From positions 744,001 to 808,000 of the forward strand of contig NZ_NEJH01000002.1 in assembly GCF_002113025.1 (NCBI RefSeq): a stretch of DNA of 64,000 nucleotides, in the 5' to 3' direction. Every line of letters begins with the position of its first letter. Position 1 is the stretch's first letter. Positions 47,301-58,960 of the stretch are shown here, piece after piece. The notes below the pieces were generated by a model, which did not search any database, was not told the origin of the DNA, and saw only the letters and a list, made by a program, of their open reading frames with translations. This DNA is from Pseudomonas sp. B28(2017). GTDB taxonomy: Bacteria > Pseudomonadota > Gammaproteobacteria > Pseudomonadales > Pseudomonadaceae. Position numbers and translations under genes: made by a program.

Positions 47301-48791
47301 ATGACCGTGCTCAAAGCACTCAAGAAAATGTTCGGTAAAAGCGAGACTGAGCAACTCGCGCCAGCCCCCAGTGCTCCGTCTCACGCTCCCGGCCACCGCA
47401 CCGACGGCAATCAGTCCGAACGGGCCGTCACCACGACGGCACCCAAGCACGAGCCGAAGACCGCAAAAGCCGCCCAGCCTGCGGCGATTACAGCCCCGGA
47501 ACAGCCGCGCAGCGACACGCCGAAACCCGCCAAGCCGCGCCGCGAACCCAAGCCAAAAGCTCCGGTCATCCCATGGAAACTCGAAGACTTCGTCGTCGAA
47601 CCCCAGGAAGGCAAAACCCGCTTCCACGATTTCAAACTCGCCCCTGAACTGATGCACGCCATCCATGACCTGGGCTTCCCGTATTGCACGCCGATCCAGG
47701 CACAGGTGCTGGGCTTTACTCTCGCGGGCAAAGACGCCATCGGCCGCGCCCAGACCGGTACCGGCAAAACCGCTGCGTTCCTGATCTCGATCATCACCCA
47801 GTTGCTGCAGACCCCGCCGCCGAAAGAGCGCTACATGGGTGAGCCACGGGCGCTGATCATCGCGCCGACCCGCGAACTGGTGGTGCAGATCGCCAAGGAC
47901 GCCGCCGACCTGACCAAGTACACCGGCCTCAACGTCATGACGTTCGTCGGCGGCATGGACTTCGACAAGCAGCTCAAGCACCTCGAAGCCCGCCACTGCG
48001 ACATCCTCGTGGCCACGCCGGGCCGCCTGCTGGACTTCAACCAGCGCGGCGACGTGCATCTGGACATGGTCGAAGTGATGGTGCTGGACGAAGCCGACCG
48101 CATGCTCGACATGGGCTTCATCCCGCAAGTGCGCCAGATCATTCGCCAGACGCCACCGAAGTCCGAGCGTCAGACGCTGCTGTTCTCCGCGACCTTCACC
48201 GAAGACGTGATGAACCTGGCCAGGCAATGGACCACCGACCCTGCCATCGTCGAAATCGAAGTCACCAACGTGGCCAACGAAAACGTCGAGCAGCACATCT
48301 ACGCGGTGGCCGCTGCCGACAAATACAAACTGCTCTACAACCTGGTCAACGACAACGGTTGGGAGCGGGTCATCGTCTTCGCCAACCGCAAGGATGAAGT
48401 GCGGCGCATCGAAGAACGCCTGGTGCGCGACGGCATCAACGCCGCGCAACTGTCCGGCGACGTGCCGCAGCACAAGCGCATCAAGACCCTGGAAGGTTTC
48501 CGCGAAGGCAAGATCCGCGTGCTGGTCGCCACCGACGTGGCCGGTCGCGGCATCCACATCGACGGCATCAGCCACGTGATCAACTTCACCCTGCCCGAAG
48601 TGCCGGACGACTACGTGCACCGCATCGGCCGTACCGGGCGTGCCGGCGCCGACGGCGTGTCCATCAGCTTTGCCGGTGAAGACGACTCCTACCAGCTACC
48701 GTCCATCGAGGAAAAGCTGGGGCGCAAGATCAGCTGTGAAACGCCTCCGACGCATCTGTTGCGGGCGGTTGAGCGCAAGCGTCCGCATTAA
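47301..48791 (+). CDS. rhlB: DEAD-box ATP-dependent RNA helicase RhlB
   Basis: RNA helicase that unwinds structured RNA, often with RNase E in the degradosome. The 496-residue protein has an N-terminal low-complexity extension rich in Pro, Ala and Lys to about residue 100, then the helicase core with Q motif, [20 protein letters not shown] (VLDEADRM), SAT, the ARGxxH block [11 protein letters not shown] and [10 protein letters not shown]. The first residues [11 protein letters not shown] are those of Pseudomonas RhlB. It is followed by a strong terminator. Confidence 0.94.
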   Translation: MTVLKALKKMFGKSETEQLAPAPSAPSHAPGHRTDGNQSERAVTTTAPKHEPKTAKAAQPAAITAPEQPRSDTPKPAKPRREPKPKAPVIPWKLEDFVVEPQEGKTRFHDFKLAPELMHAIHDLGFPYCTPIQAQVLGFTLAGKDAIGRAQTGTGKTAAFLISIITQLLQTPPPKERYMGEPRALIIAPTRELVVQIAKDAADLTKYTGLNVMTFVGGMDFDKQLKHLEARHCDILVATPGRLLDFNQRGDVHLDMVEVMVLDEADRMLDMGFIPQVRQIIRQTPPKSERQTLLFSATFTEDVMNLARQWTTDPAIVEIEVTNVANENVEQHIYAVAAADKYKLLYNLVNDNGWERVIVFANRKDEVRRIEERLVRDGINAAQLSGDVPQHKRIKTLEGFREGKIRVLVATDVAGRGIHIDGISHVINFTLPEVPDDYVHRIGRTGRAGADGVSISFAGEDDSYQLPSIEEKLGRKISCETPPTHLLRAVERKRPH

Positions 48792-48808
48792 GCGACGCGA
48801 TCAAGAGA

Positions 48809-48842
48809 AGCGCAGCCGACAACGGACTGCGCTTTTTTTTCG
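48809..48842 (+). terminator. Intrinsic terminator of rhlB
   Basis: AAGCGCAG / CTGCGCTT stem followed by eight T, beginning 18 bases after the rhlB stop and preceding the dau promoter. Confidence 0.9.
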
Positions 48843-48864
48843 CCCGGCTTTTTTCAACAGGAGC

Positions 48865-48905
48865 TTGCTAGCGACAACTAAAAGTCCATAATAGACAAAT
48901 TAGTT
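48865..48905 (+). promoter_or_regulatory. dau promoter with nested dyad (candidate DauR operator)
   Basis: TTGCTA at 48865-48870 and CATAAT at 48887-48892 with a 16-base spacer form a plausible promoter before dauB. Over and beyond the -10, bases 48876-48905 contain a nested dyad: outer arms AACTAA (48876-48881) and TTAGTT (48900-48905), and inner arms GTC (48884) and GAC (48894). An AT-rich palindrome on the promoter is what a local regulator such as DauR would bind. Assignment is inferred from position and symmetry. Confidence 0.45.
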
Positions 48906-48928
48906 TACTTCCAGCTCCGGAGCCAACC

Positions 48929-51095
<2,167 letters not shown>

Positions 51096-51185
51096 TCCTC
51101 ATCCTCAGGTGACGTACCCACACGATTACGGCACACTTTCAGCGCCCCTTTGATGGGGCGTTGACGCTGCCTGGAGCTCCATCAA

Positions 51186-51827
51186 ATGAACGCCCCCGAA
51201 AAAGACTCGGCCCTGGACGACACGTCCCTGGATAACTTCCACGCGATCGCCGACGCTATCGCCACGTTGTTTTTCCCCCACGCCGAAGTGGTGCTGCACG
51301 ACCTGCGCACGCAAAAGGTCGACTACATCGCCAACAACCTGTCCAAGCGGGAAATCGGCGACGACTCGGCGCTCGAAGACATGCTCAGCGACGATGTCAG
51401 CGAACGGAATATCGGGCCGTACGAAAAGCTCAATTGGGATGGACAGAAGATTCGCAGCCTTAGCACCGTCCTGCGCGACAGCGAGGGGCATCCGCTGGCC
51501 GTGCTGTGTATCAACCTGAATATTTCGCTGTTCGAAAATGCCAAGGCCGCCCTGGATCTGTTCCTGTCGCCGACCAAGCTGATCCCGCAACCGGACGCAC
51601 TGTTCCGCGACGACTGGCAGGAGCGGATCAACACCTTCCTCCACGCCTGGCTGCGAGAGCGCCAGTTGAGCCTGAATCTGCTGACCCGCGACCACAAGCG
51701 TGAGCTGGTGCTGGCGTTGCACGCCGAAGGCGCGTTCAAGGGCAAAAGCTCATCGAACTACGTGGCCAATGTGCTGAACATGGGCCGGGCGACGGTGTAC
51801 AAGCATTTGAAGGAGTTGAAGGGCTAG
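51186..51827 (+). CDS. dauR: DauR, YheO-type PAS/HTH transcriptional regulator
   Basis: A 213-residue regulator with an N-terminal YheO-like PAS domain (residues about 15-135: IATLFFPHAEVVLHDLRTQ to HPLAVLCINLN) and a C-terminal HTH_22 domain (KGKSSSNYVANVLNMGRATVYKHLKEL). It is the third gene of the dau cluster, 90 bp after dauA. By analogy with P. aeruginosa it represses dauBAR in the absence of D-Arg/D-Lys-derived inducer. A dyad over the dauB promoter is a candidate binding site. Confidence 0.88.
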   Translation: MNAPEKDSALDDTSLDNFHAIADAIATLFFPHAEVVLHDLRTQKVDYIANNLSKREIGDDSALEDMLSDDVSERNIGPYEKLNWDGQKIRSLSTVLRDSEGHPLAVLCINLNISLFENAKAALDLFLSPTKLIPQPDALFRDDWQERINTFLHAWLRERQLSLNLLTRDHKRELVLALHAEGAFKGKSSSNYVANVLNMGRATVYKHLKELKG

Positions 51828-51855
51828 GCCCTGAGATTTGCACTAACTGGGCGGC

Positions 51856-51940
51856 CTCTTGGCGAGCAGGCTCGCTCCCACATCTGATCTGCGGCGTTCA
51901 CAAATCCCCTGTGGGAGCGAGCCTGCTCGCGAAGGCGTTT
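51856..51940. repeat. REPIN between dauR and the binding-protein gene
   Basis: Inverted REP elements, GGCGAGCAGGCTCGCTCCCACA at the left and CTGTGGGAGCGAGCCTGCTCGCGAAGG at the right, separated by about 28 bases, between convergent genes. Confidence 0.85.
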
Positions 51941-51942
51941 TA

Positions 51943-52719
51943 TCAATCGCCGTAGATATCAGACTTGAAGTACTTCTCGGAAATCTTCTGGTACTCACCA
52001 CTGGCACGAATGCCATCAATGGCCGTGTTCAGCTCGCTGACCAGTTCGGTATTGCCCTTGCGCACGGCAATCCCGGCCCCCTCGCCCACATATTTCGGAT
52101 CTTTCAGCTCCGGCCCGACAAAGGCATAACCCTGGCCACGCGGCATCGACAGAAAGTCATTGAGCGGAATGGTGTCGGCAAAAATCGCATCGAGTCGACC
52201 GGCCGCCAGGTCCATGTAGATTTCTTCGTTGTTGCTGTAGCGCTTGACGTTGATGCCCTTGGGCTCGAACACCTCAGTGGCGTAACGGTCGGTGGTGGTG
52301 GCGCGCTGCACGCCGACGGTCTTGCCCTTGAGGCTGGCGTACTGGTCATCCACCACCGCGCCATCCTTCATTACAAGGCGCGACGAGGTGAAATAGTACT
52401 TGTGGGTGAAGTCCACCGACTTCTTGCGGTCTTCGTTAATGGTCATGGACGACAGCGCCATGTCGATTTTCTTCACCTTCAGGGAAGGAATCAGACCGTC
52501 GAACTCGCCTTCGACCCACACACACTTGACCTTCATCTGCGCGCACAGGGCATTGCCGATGTCATAGTCGAAACCGACGATTTCGCCTTTATCGGTTTTC
52601 GAGGCGAACGGAGGGTAAGCTGCTTCAATGCCGATGCGCAGGGTTTTCTCGGCGGCAAACACAGAACTGCACGCCAACAGGCTCAGGGCCAGACCGGTGA
52701 TGAGGGGGAACTTCTTCAT
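51943..52719 (-). CDS. Cationic amino-acid ABC transporter periplasmic binding protein (LAO/ArgT-like)
   Basis: A 258-residue precursor with signal peptide [17 protein letters not shown]...FAAEKTL. The mature fold matches the lysine-arginine-ornithine/histidine binding proteins: [50 protein letters not shown] and RKKSVDFT. No permease or ATPase is adjacent, so it must use components elsewhere. Its place beside dauBAR, convergent with dauR, suggests supply of arginine or its D-form. A same-context gene exists in P. aeruginosa as I recall it. Confidence 0.85.
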   Translation of the reverse strand: MKKFPLITGLALSLLACSSVFAAEKTLRIGIEAAYPPFASKTDKGEIVGFDYDIGNALCAQMKVKCVWVEGEFDGLIPSLKVKKIDMALSSMTINEDRKKSVDFTHKYYFTSSRLVMKDGAVVDDQYASLKGKTVGVQRATTTDRYATEVFEPKGINVKRYSNNEEIYMDLAAGRLDAIFADTIPLNDFLSMPRGQGYAFVGPELKDPKYVGEGAGIAVRKGNTELVSELNTAIDGIRASGEYQKISEKYFKSDIYGD

Positions 52720-52908
52720 GTTCGTTTCTCGCGGGTTGTTGTTGGTTTGGCAAGACAGAAGAAAAAGCTGAAACGGGTGGAACCTTTTTTGTACTTATAA
52801 TTCCATCTTGGACTTTTATGTATTGGCCGTCAATCGGGCAAATGCAGCTCGCACAGGCCGATGGTCGGGAGATGAATCAGCAGGATTTTTGCTATTGCGG
52901 ATGACGCC

Positions 52909-52978
52909 TTCGCGAGCAGGCTCGCTCCCACAGGGGAATGCGCTCAACTGTTGGAGCGAGCCTGCTGGCGAAGACTTA
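52909..52978. repeat. REPIN upstream of the binding-protein gene
   Basis: Inverted REP copies, TTCGCGAGCAGGCTCGCTCCCACAGG at the left and TTGGAGCGAGCCTGCTGGCGAAG at the right, in the 278-bp gap between moaE and the LAO-type gene. The remainder of this gap, near 52790-52815, is AT-rich and probably holds the promoter of the leftward binding-protein gene. No ORF is called. Confidence 0.8.
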
Positions 52979-52997
52979 ATTGAAAACGCCGCAGGAA

Positions 52998-53450
52998 TTA
53001 CTGCTTCCAGCGATCCGCCGCCGCATGATCGCTGTCACGGCCCTCGACCCAACGCGGCCCATCGCTGGTGTTTTCTTTCTTCCAGAACGGTGCGCGGGTT
53101 TTCAGGTAATCCATGACAAAGGCGCAGGCGTCGAATGCCGCCTGACGATGGGCACTGGCGGCGCCAACGAAGACGATCGGCTCGCCCGGCTCCAGGGCGC
53201 CAATGCGGTGCAGCACTTCCAGCTTGAGCAACGGCCAGCGTTGTTCGGCCTCGATGGCGATCTTGCCGAGGGCTTTTTCGGTCATGCCTGGATAGTGTTC
53301 GAGGAACATCCCGGCCACGTCGAGGCCGTCATTGAAGTCGCGCACGTAGCCGACAAAACTCACCACCGCGCCAACGCCAACATTGGCATCGTGCATGGCG
53401 TTGACTTCGGCCCCCGGGTCGAACGCGGTGGACTGCACGCGAATCGCCAT
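52998..53450 (-). CDS. moaE: Molybdopterin synthase catalytic subunit MoaE
   Basis: Large subunit of molybdopterin synthase, 150 residues; it accepts sulfur from thiocarboxylated MoaD to convert cyclic pyranopterin monophosphate to molybdopterin. VGAVVSFVGYVRDFN, LEHYPGMTEKAL and the VGAASAHRQAAFDACAFVMDYLKTRAPFWKKE block hold the conserved lysines and arginines of the active site. It lies three bases after moaD in the operon moaC-D-E. This gene set would serve the molybdopterin oxidoreductase at the window start, among others. Confidence 0.96.
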   Translation of the reverse strand: MAIRVQSTAFDPGAEVNAMHDANVGVGAVVSFVGYVRDFNDGLDVAGMFLEHYPGMTEKALGKIAIEAEQRWPLLKLEVLHRIGALEPGEPIVFVGAASAHRQAAFDACAFVMDYLKTRAPFWKKENTSDGPRWVEGRDSDHAAADRWKQ

Positions 53451-53453
53451 GCC

Positions 53454-53696
53454 TCAGCCTCCGGTCACGGTCGGAAAGAACGCCACTTCATCACCCTCGC
53501 TCACCGGCTCATCGAGCTGGCAGAGGTCTTCGTTGCGGGCGCACATCAGGTTTTGCTCGCTCAATACCTCGGCACCGTCACGCTGGGCCAGCAGTGCCCG
53601 GACATCGTCGACGGTGGCGAAATCGCCTTGGACCTTCACCGAGTCCAGCCCCAGCGCTTCACGATAACGAGCGAAAAACTTAACGGTCACGTTCAT
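53454..53696 (-). CDS. moaD: Molybdopterin synthase sulfur carrier subunit MoaD
   Basis: An 80-residue ubiquitin-like protein ending in the diagnostic GG (PTVTGG), which is thiocarboxylated and donates sulfur to MoaE. The start ATG at 53696 overlaps the moaC stop (ATGA). The frame extends upstream to 53789 within moaC, but only the part from [13 protein letters not shown] matches the family. Confidence 0.95.
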   Translation of the reverse strand: MNVTVKFFARYREALGLDSVKVQGDFATVDDVRALLAQRDGAEVLSEQNLMCARNEDLCQLDEPVSEGDEVAFFPTVTGG

Positions 53697-54166
53697 GGCT
53701 GCTCCGCCTGGAAATGTCCGCTCTTGCCGCCGACCTTCTCCAGCAGACGCACACTTTCGATGGTCATGCCGCGGTCCACGGCCTTGCACATGTCGTAGAT
53801 GGTCAGCGCGGCGACGCTGGCAGCGGTCAGGGCTTCCATTTCGACACCGGTTTGCCCGGACAGCTTGCAGCGCGCCACGATACGCACCGAGTCATCGCCT
53901 TCGGCACTGAGTTCGACCTTGACGCCGGTCAGCATCAGCGGATGGCACAGGGGAATCAGATCGCTGGTTTTCTTCGCCGCCTGGATGCCGGCAATACGCG
54001 CCACGGCAAACACATCACCCTTGGGGTGACCGCCACTGACGATCATCTGCAGGGTCTCGGGCAGCATGCGCACCAGCGCTTGGGCCGTCGCCTCACGGAA
54101 CGTCACGGCTTTTTCAGTGACGTCGACCATGTTGGCGCGACCTTGGGAATCGAGATGAGTCAGCAC
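53693..54166 (-). CDS. moaC: Cyclic pyranopterin monophosphate synthase MoaC
   Basis: Converts the MoaA product to cyclic pyranopterin monophosphate. The 157-residue protein contains [32 protein letters not shown] and the [24 protein letters not shown] motif. The start is taken as GTG at 54166, with AGGAG seven bases before it, which gives the common Pseudomonas N-terminus; the upstream ATG at 54190 has no comparable RBS and adds a non-homologous leader. First gene of moaC-D-E; moaA and moaB are not in the window. Confidence 0.95.
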   Translation of the reverse strand: MLTHLDSQGRANMVDVTEKAVTFREATAQALVRMLPETLQMIVSGGHPKGDVFAVARIAGIQAAKKTSDLIPLCHPLMLTGVKVELSAEGDDSVRIVARCKLSGQTGVEMEALTAASVAALTIYDMCKAVDRGMTIESVRLLEKVGGKSGHFQAEQP

Positions 54167-54285
54167 GGGATTACTCCTGATCAGGAGCATCGATTGTAAA
54201 CCTGCGGGTCAATTTTTCGCACGCTTGATTATCAGGTCACCACCATCCCTTGCTCGCTCCTGCAAGGGATTTGTGTTGTGCATAA

Positions 54286-54316
54286 AAAACCGGGCGGCTG
54301 TGAAGCCGCCCGGCTC
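54286..54316 (-). terminator. Intrinsic terminator of the PhoH-like gene
   Basis: CCGGGCGGCT / AGCCGCCCGG, a perfect 10-bp stem with a GTGA loop and, on the minus strand, six T in a row directly after it. It lies 14 bases beyond the gene stop. Confidence 0.92.
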
Positions 54317-54326
54317 CGGTGGACAG

Positions 54327-55721
54327 TTACAGATGCGATTCGGCGTATTCGGCCAGGATCGAACGTGGCACCCCTTGCAGGGTGATGTGCACCCCGTTCG
54401 GGAAGTCCTTGAAGCGTTCAGTGAGGTAGGTCAGCCCGGAGCTGGTCGCGGACAGGTAAGGGGTATCGATCTGCGCCAGGTTGCCCAGGCACACCACTTT
54501 GGAACCGGCGCCGGCACGGGTGATGATGGTTTTCATCTGGTGCGGCGTGAGGTTCTGGCATTCGTCGATCAGGATCAGGCTCTGCTGGAAGCTGCGGCCC
54601 CGGATGTAATTGAGGGATTTGAACTGCAACGGCACTTTGCTGAGGATGTAGTCGACGCTGCCATGGGTGCTTTCGTCATCCATGTGCAAGGCTTCGAGGT
54701 TGTCGGTGATGGCACCCAGCCAAGGCTCCATTTTTTCCGCCTCGGTGCCGGGCAGGAAGCCGATTTCCTGGTCCAGACCCTGCACGCTACGGGTGGCGAT
54801 GATGCGGCGATAGCGCTTGCTGACCATGGTCTGCTCAATCGCAGCGGCCAGCGCCAGGATGGTTTTACCCGAGCCTGCGGCACCCGACAGGTTGACCAGG
54901 TGGATGTCTGGATCGAGCAAGGCGTACAACGCCAGGCTCTGATAGATATCACGCGGCTTCAGGCCCCAGGCCTCCTGGTGCAGCAGCGGTTCCTGGTGCA
55001 AGTCGAGGATCAACAAACGGTCTTCTTCAATCTCCTTGATCCAGCCGACAAAGCCCTGCTCATCAATGATGAACTCATTGATGTGCACCGCCGGAAGGTT
55101 GTCGATCAACTGCACCTGGTGCCAGGTGCGGCCGTGGTCCTGACGGGTTTCGACCTTGCTTACGCGGTCCCAGAAAGAGCCGGTCATGTTGTGGTAGCCA
55201 TTGGGCAGCAAGGACACGTCGTCGACCAGTTGGTCGGTGCTGTAGTCCTCGGCCTCGATCCCGCAGGCGCGCGCCTTGAGGCGCATGTTGATGTCTTTTG
55301 TGACCAGCACCACGGGCTTCTTCGGGTCGCGCGCGTGCAGGTCGATCAGCTGGTTGATGATTTTGTTGTCATTGAGGTGCTCGGGCAGAATCAGGTTCGG
55401 CTCGGCATTCCTGCTCATCAGAATTGACAGCAAACCCTTGGGTCCGCTTTTGCCACGCTGGATCGGCACACCCTGCTCGACGTCCTCGGGTGAGGCATCG
55501 CCCAGTGTCTTGTCGATCAGCCGGATGGCCTGGCGGCATTCTGCGGCAACGCTGTGAGGCCCGCTCTTGAGCTTGTCGAGCTCTTCAAGCACGGTCATCG
55601 GGATCGCTACGTGGTGTTCTTCGAAGTTGAGCAGCGCGTTTGGATCGTGAATCAATACGTTGGTATCGAGTACATAAAGGATTGGCTGGTTGGAAGAAGA
55701 GCTACGTCCGTGATCATCCAT
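54327..55721 (-). CDS. PhoH-family protein with PIN domain (PhoH2-type RNase/ATPase)
   Basis: A 464-residue fusion of an N-terminal PIN nuclease domain (VLDTNVLIHDPNALLNFEEHHVAIPMTVLEELDKLK, with further acidic residues in VLVTKDINMRLKA) and a C-terminal PhoH ATPase with Walker A GAAGSGKTILAL and Walker B LILIDECQNLT. This PIN-PhoH architecture is the PhoH2 type, implicated in ATP-dependent RNA unwinding and cleavage. It is upstream of moaC, on the same strand but with its own terminator. A structured leader precedes it. Confidence 0.92.
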   Translation of the reverse strand: MDDHGRSSSSNQPILYVLDTNVLIHDPNALLNFEEHHVAIPMTVLEELDKLKSGPHSVAAECRQAIRLIDKTLGDASPEDVEQGVPIQRGKSGPKGLLSILMSRNAEPNLILPEHLNDNKIINQLIDLHARDPKKPVVLVTKDINMRLKARACGIEAEDYSTDQLVDDVSLLPNGYHNMTGSFWDRVSKVETRQDHGRTWHQVQLIDNLPAVHINEFIIDEQGFVGWIKEIEEDRLLILDLHQEPLLHQEAWGLKPRDIYQSLALYALLDPDIHLVNLSGAAGSGKTILALAAAIEQTMVSKRYRRIIATRSVQGLDQEIGFLPGTEAEKMEPWLGAITDNLEALHMDDESTHGSVDYILSKVPLQFKSLNYIRGRSFQQSLILIDECQNLTPHQMKTIITRAGAGSKVVCLGNLAQIDTPYLSATSSGLTYLTERFKDFPNGVHITLQGVPRSILAEYAESHL

Positions 55722-56073
55722 ACTCGGTCACCTTTGTGGGAGCCAGTCGACGCAATACCTTGACGGTGCTGCGCCTCGAAGGGCCGCCGAACTTCACCCC
55801 GCACTACCTACTAAAAGCAGGACGCAAGTGAACTGCATCAAGCATGGGTCTTGGGAGACGCCACCTGTGTTGCAGGTTTCGGCGGTCTGTCTTCGTAATA
55901 CTCCAAAACGTGTGACAGAAAAAAGTACTTTGACGCTTTTTTGAAGTTTATTTTTCAGAATGACCAATAACACTTGGCGGACTGCCATCACCCGTTTACA
56001 GTCGGAGATCAACCTGCAGTGAAATCCCGCTTAAAATCGCTCCATCCCCAATGTTTACTGGCTTTCGCCGCTT
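55722..56073 (-). other. Upstream leader of the PhoH-like gene
   Basis: A 352-bp gap without a confident gene. On the minus strand it begins AT-rich (56010-55920) and then contains small hairpins: ACCTG-CAACA-CAGGT (55863-55877) and GTCT-CCCA-AGAC (55849-55860). The 72-residue ORF at 55794-56012 has no ribosome-binding site. A REP-half-like GTGGGAGCCAGTCGACGC lies at 55734-55753. A long structured 5' leader or a small RNA is possible. Confidence 0.35.
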
Positions 56074-57198
56074 TCAGCGAAACGCATCCTGACAGTCTTC
56101 CCAGCCGATCCCGACCGGTGCCGTTTGCGTGACCAGCCACGGCAACGCCGTTTTCACGCCATCCTGCTTCGCATTGAAATTGATTACCCCATGCCGCCAC
56201 AGCAACATCAGGGTCAGCACCCGTTGCGCACTCTGGTTGCCTTTGAGTTTGCCGGCGCCGTCCTGGGCGTCGATGTCCCATAGCGCTACCTGCAAACCCT
56301 GAGCCTTGAAGAACCCTTCGGCATCGGAACGGCGCTGACCATCGGGCGGACGGAACAGTGGCACGTAGTTCTCCGGCAGCTTGCTCTTGACCAATTCGGC
56401 GCTGCGGCGCACCGAGTCCTGCCAGTCCTGCCAGTGGCTGTGGGAACGGAACTCCCAGCCTTGCACGCCGATGCACTGGGTCGAATAGGTCGCTTGCAGG
56501 TTACTCACCGAATGCTCTGCCAAACGGGCCTGGATGTCCTTGCCGAGAACGAAGAACGTCCCGCTCATGTTTGACTTGCGCAGGTACTCGGTGACCCAGG
56601 CCGTATTGTCCGGTGTGGCGTTGGCGGCGCTGTCGAAGGTCAGCAGAAACAGCCGGTCATGCATCTCGTCGCCGGTGCGCTCATAGTCGCCAAAACGATC
56701 GACTTCGCTGCTGGTTTGCGGGAACAGCGCAGCCTTGCGCAATTGTTCGTCCAGGTACTGGGTGTGGAACACACGGCTCGGCTCGGCCCACTTGATGTAG
56801 TAGCTGTCTGCACTGATCTGGAACTTGGCAGCTTGCTCGCGCAGGGTAGGCATGTCTTCGACCAGAAAACAGAAAGAGGCATCCTGGTCGCAACTCTGTT
56901 GGGCGTAGTTGTAGTTGGTCAGCAGCCGTTGCCACATGCGCTGGCGAACCCGGTTGACCGACTCCAGATTGATCCTGCGCAGGCCCAGGCGCTGGGCCAG
57001 GGCGGGTTCTTCCAGCGACTCGCTGGCCAACAGGACACTGGAAAACATGAGGATCTCGGCCCTCGACGCCACATCGAATAGCGTCGGGTTGCCGAGTTTT
57101 TCCGGCCAGGTGCTGCGATCGAGCGTCGCCACATCGCCCGGTGCGGCGATGGCGCCGAAGCTCAGTAGCCAGATCGAGATGAGAAAAGCGATACGCAA
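56074..57198 (-). CDS. Exported polysaccharide-deacetylase-fold protein with incomplete metal site
   Basis: A 374-residue precursor with signal peptide ([19 protein letters not shown]). Residues about 20-180 are a predominantly helical domain I do not recognise; from about 183 a NodB/CE4-like domain follows ([49 protein letters not shown]). The CE4 metal triad needs TFDD and HxxxH; here they read TFDS (S190) and H253-to-Q257, so two of three ligands are missing. It may not be an active deacetylase. The start is TTG at 57198 with GGAGAC before it; an ATG at 57330 would precede this RBS. Confidence 0.75.
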   Translation of the reverse strand: MRIAFLISIWLLSFGAIAAPGDVATLDRSTWPEKLGNPTLFDVASRAEILMFSSVLLASESLEEPALAQRLGLRRINLESVNRVRQRMWQRLLTNYNYAQQSCDQDASFCFLVEDMPTLREQAAKFQISADSYYIKWAEPSRVFHTQYLDEQLRKAALFPQTSSEVDRFGDYERTGDEMHDRLFLLTFDSAANATPDNTAWVTEYLRKSNMSGTFFVLGKDIQARLAEHSVSNLQATYSTQCIGVQGWEFRSHSHWQDWQDSVRRSAELVKSKLPENYVPLFRPPDGQRRSDAEGFFKAQGLQVALWDIDAQDGAGKLKGNQSAQRVLTLMLLWRHGVINFNAKQDGVKTALPWLVTQTAPVGIGWEDCQDAFR

Positions 57199-57369
57199 TG
57201 GGATGTCTCCATAACCAAACCCGCGCGGCACTATAGCCGATCCGATCTGTATTCCCGCACTCCCACAGGGTTTGGTGCAAAGCCACCGGCCATCACCTAT
57301 GGACGCGATAGCTGGAGTCAACGCCGGCAACCCCCTAGAATCGCCGCCACGATTAAAGGAGACGACTTC

Positions 57370-58149
57370 ATGCTGATGGTGATTTCACCCGCCAAGACCC
57401 TCGACTATGAAACACCGCCGGCGACCCAGCGCTTCACCCAGCCGCAGTACCTCGACCATTCCCAGGAGCTGATCCTGCAATTGCGCGAGTTGTCCCCGGC
57501 ACAGATCAGCGAATTGATGCACGTTTCCGACAAGATCGGCGGGCTCAACGCTGCGCGTTTTGGCAGCTGGACGCCCGCATTCACCCCGGAAAACGCCAAG
57601 CAGGCACTGCTGGCCTTCAAAGGCGACGTGTACACCGGCCTGGATGCGCAAACCTTCAGCGAAGCCGATTTCGACTATGCCCAACAGCATTTGCGCATGT
57701 TGTCCGGCCTGTACGGACTGCTGCGCCCGCTGGACCTGATGCAACCCTATCGCCTGGAAATGGGTACCAGACTGGCCAACGCCCGGGGTAAGGACTTGTA
57801 TGCTTTCTGGGGCACACGCATCAGCGAATGGCTGAACGAAGCCCTGGTCGATCAGGGCGATGACGTGCTGCTCAACCTGGCGTCCAACGAGTACTTCTCG
57901 GCGGTCAAACGCAACGCCTTGAACGCGCGAATCATCAATACCGAATTCAAGGACCTGAAGAACGGTCAGTACAAGATCATCAGCTTCTACGCGAAAAAGG
58001 CCCGCGGCATGATGAGCCGCTTCGTCATCGAAGAACGCATCAACGATCCGGCCGCCCTCAAGCAGTTCGACGTGCAAGGCTATCGCTACAGCGCCGAACA
58101 ATCCAAACCGGACAATCTGGTGTTCCTGCGCGATCACGCACCAGAGTGA
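57370..58149 (+). CDS. yaaA: Peroxide stress protein YaaA
   Basis: A 259-residue YaaA (DUF328) protein, which lowers free intracellular iron and protects DNA against H2O2 in E. coli. The start [16 protein letters not shown], the GDVYTGLDA and [23 protein letters not shown] segments and the [12 protein letters not shown] region are typical. Upstream GGAG-type RBS AAAGGAG precedes the ATG. It is monocistronic, divergent from the deacetylase-like gene. Confidence 0.95.
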   Translation: MLMVISPAKTLDYETPPATQRFTQPQYLDHSQELILQLRELSPAQISELMHVSDKIGGLNAARFGSWTPAFTPENAKQALLAFKGDVYTGLDAQTFSEADFDYAQQHLRMLSGLYGLLRPLDLMQPYRLEMGTRLANARGKDLYAFWGTRISEWLNEALVDQGDDVLLNLASNEYFSAVKRNALNARIINTEFKDLKNGQYKIISFYAKKARGMMSRFVIEERINDPAALKQFDVQGYRYSAEQSKPDNLVFLRDHAPE

Positions 58150-58960
58150 TGCATCCAGTCGGCGCACGACTTCCCCCAACCCTCGCGCGCCGACCTTGGA
58201 TTCACTTCAGACTTTCCCGCCATATTCGCCATTTTTATGGCGCCAAAAATACACCACTCGATTTCTTAACTTTAGTTTCACTCGACTTCAATCATTTTTT
58301 TGCGTAGTGGCACTGACTTTTTTTAACAGTAGTGGCAAAAAACTATCCGCTCCAATTATCCGCCTATATATAAAGGGCGAAACGGCAAGTGCTATCAATA
58401 TGAGAGCAGTGCCATCTTTCTCAATATTTCAAAAAATTTCAGTTTTCACGATGAGCGGGCTGGAACTATGTCCAAACGCGCCGTTCATACCACCGGTAAC
58501 GATTCTCGCCGAGCTTGTACGAGATAACTTACGCAGATAAGCGATTCGTGTAGCGAAGTTGTAATAATAACTTATGCCGACCAATCACTGATTTGGACAA
58601 CAGCAAGCGGACAGGAGATAACGCGATATGACTATCCCCTACAAGGCCAAGGCAGCGCCCCTACAATCGTGCTCACCCGAGCACCAGACCGCTTGATCCA
58701 CGGGCTTTCGGCCTGAAATCAGGCGTGCAAGACCTTTGCATCTGGATCTTTTGAAAAGAGGATCGGCTGCATAACAGGGCAAATCATAATAACAAGGCCT
58801 AGTTGCGCACACCTTGAGTGCATTTATTTAGACACTCGTAACTTATATGCCAGCACGCGGCATCATTGTGCCTGTAAGGCGCACTTGCGAGTGCACTATC
58901 ACCGCTGAACACCATTAACTCCGGCCATTTAATGGCTTGATCAATACAGAGGTAATTGCG
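58150..58960 (+). promoter_or_regulatory. Long AT-rich leader/regulatory region upstream of algD
   Basis: An 811-bp gap with no convincing gene. The block 58210-58450 is strikingly AT-rich for this genome, with runs of T and a TATATATAAA stretch near 58365. Regulatory-like words include GTGGCAAAAAACT at 58331-58343, resembling the GGCAAAA half of an AmrZ site, and CCGTTCATA at 58481-58489, resembling the AlgR word CCGTTCGTC. In P. aeruginosa algD has a far-upstream control region for AlgU, AlgR and AmrZ. I could not place the AlgU promoter with confidence. AGAGGT precedes the algD ATG. Confidence 0.5.

Noticed and set aside
55794..56012. A 72-codon minus-strand frame upstream of the PhoH-like gene
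   Set aside because: No RBS and no coding-like composition; treated as leader sequence.
58463..58489. GAACTA-N16-TCATA as an AlgU promoter for algD
   Set aside because: Only a partial match to GAACTT-N16/17-TCtga, and the leader would be about 470 bases; not strong enough to call.
58196..58540. A 114-codon plus-strand frame in the AT-rich algD leader
   Set aside because: No RBS, no domain, unusual Phe/Ser-rich composition caused by AT-rich sequence; more likely regulatory DNA.
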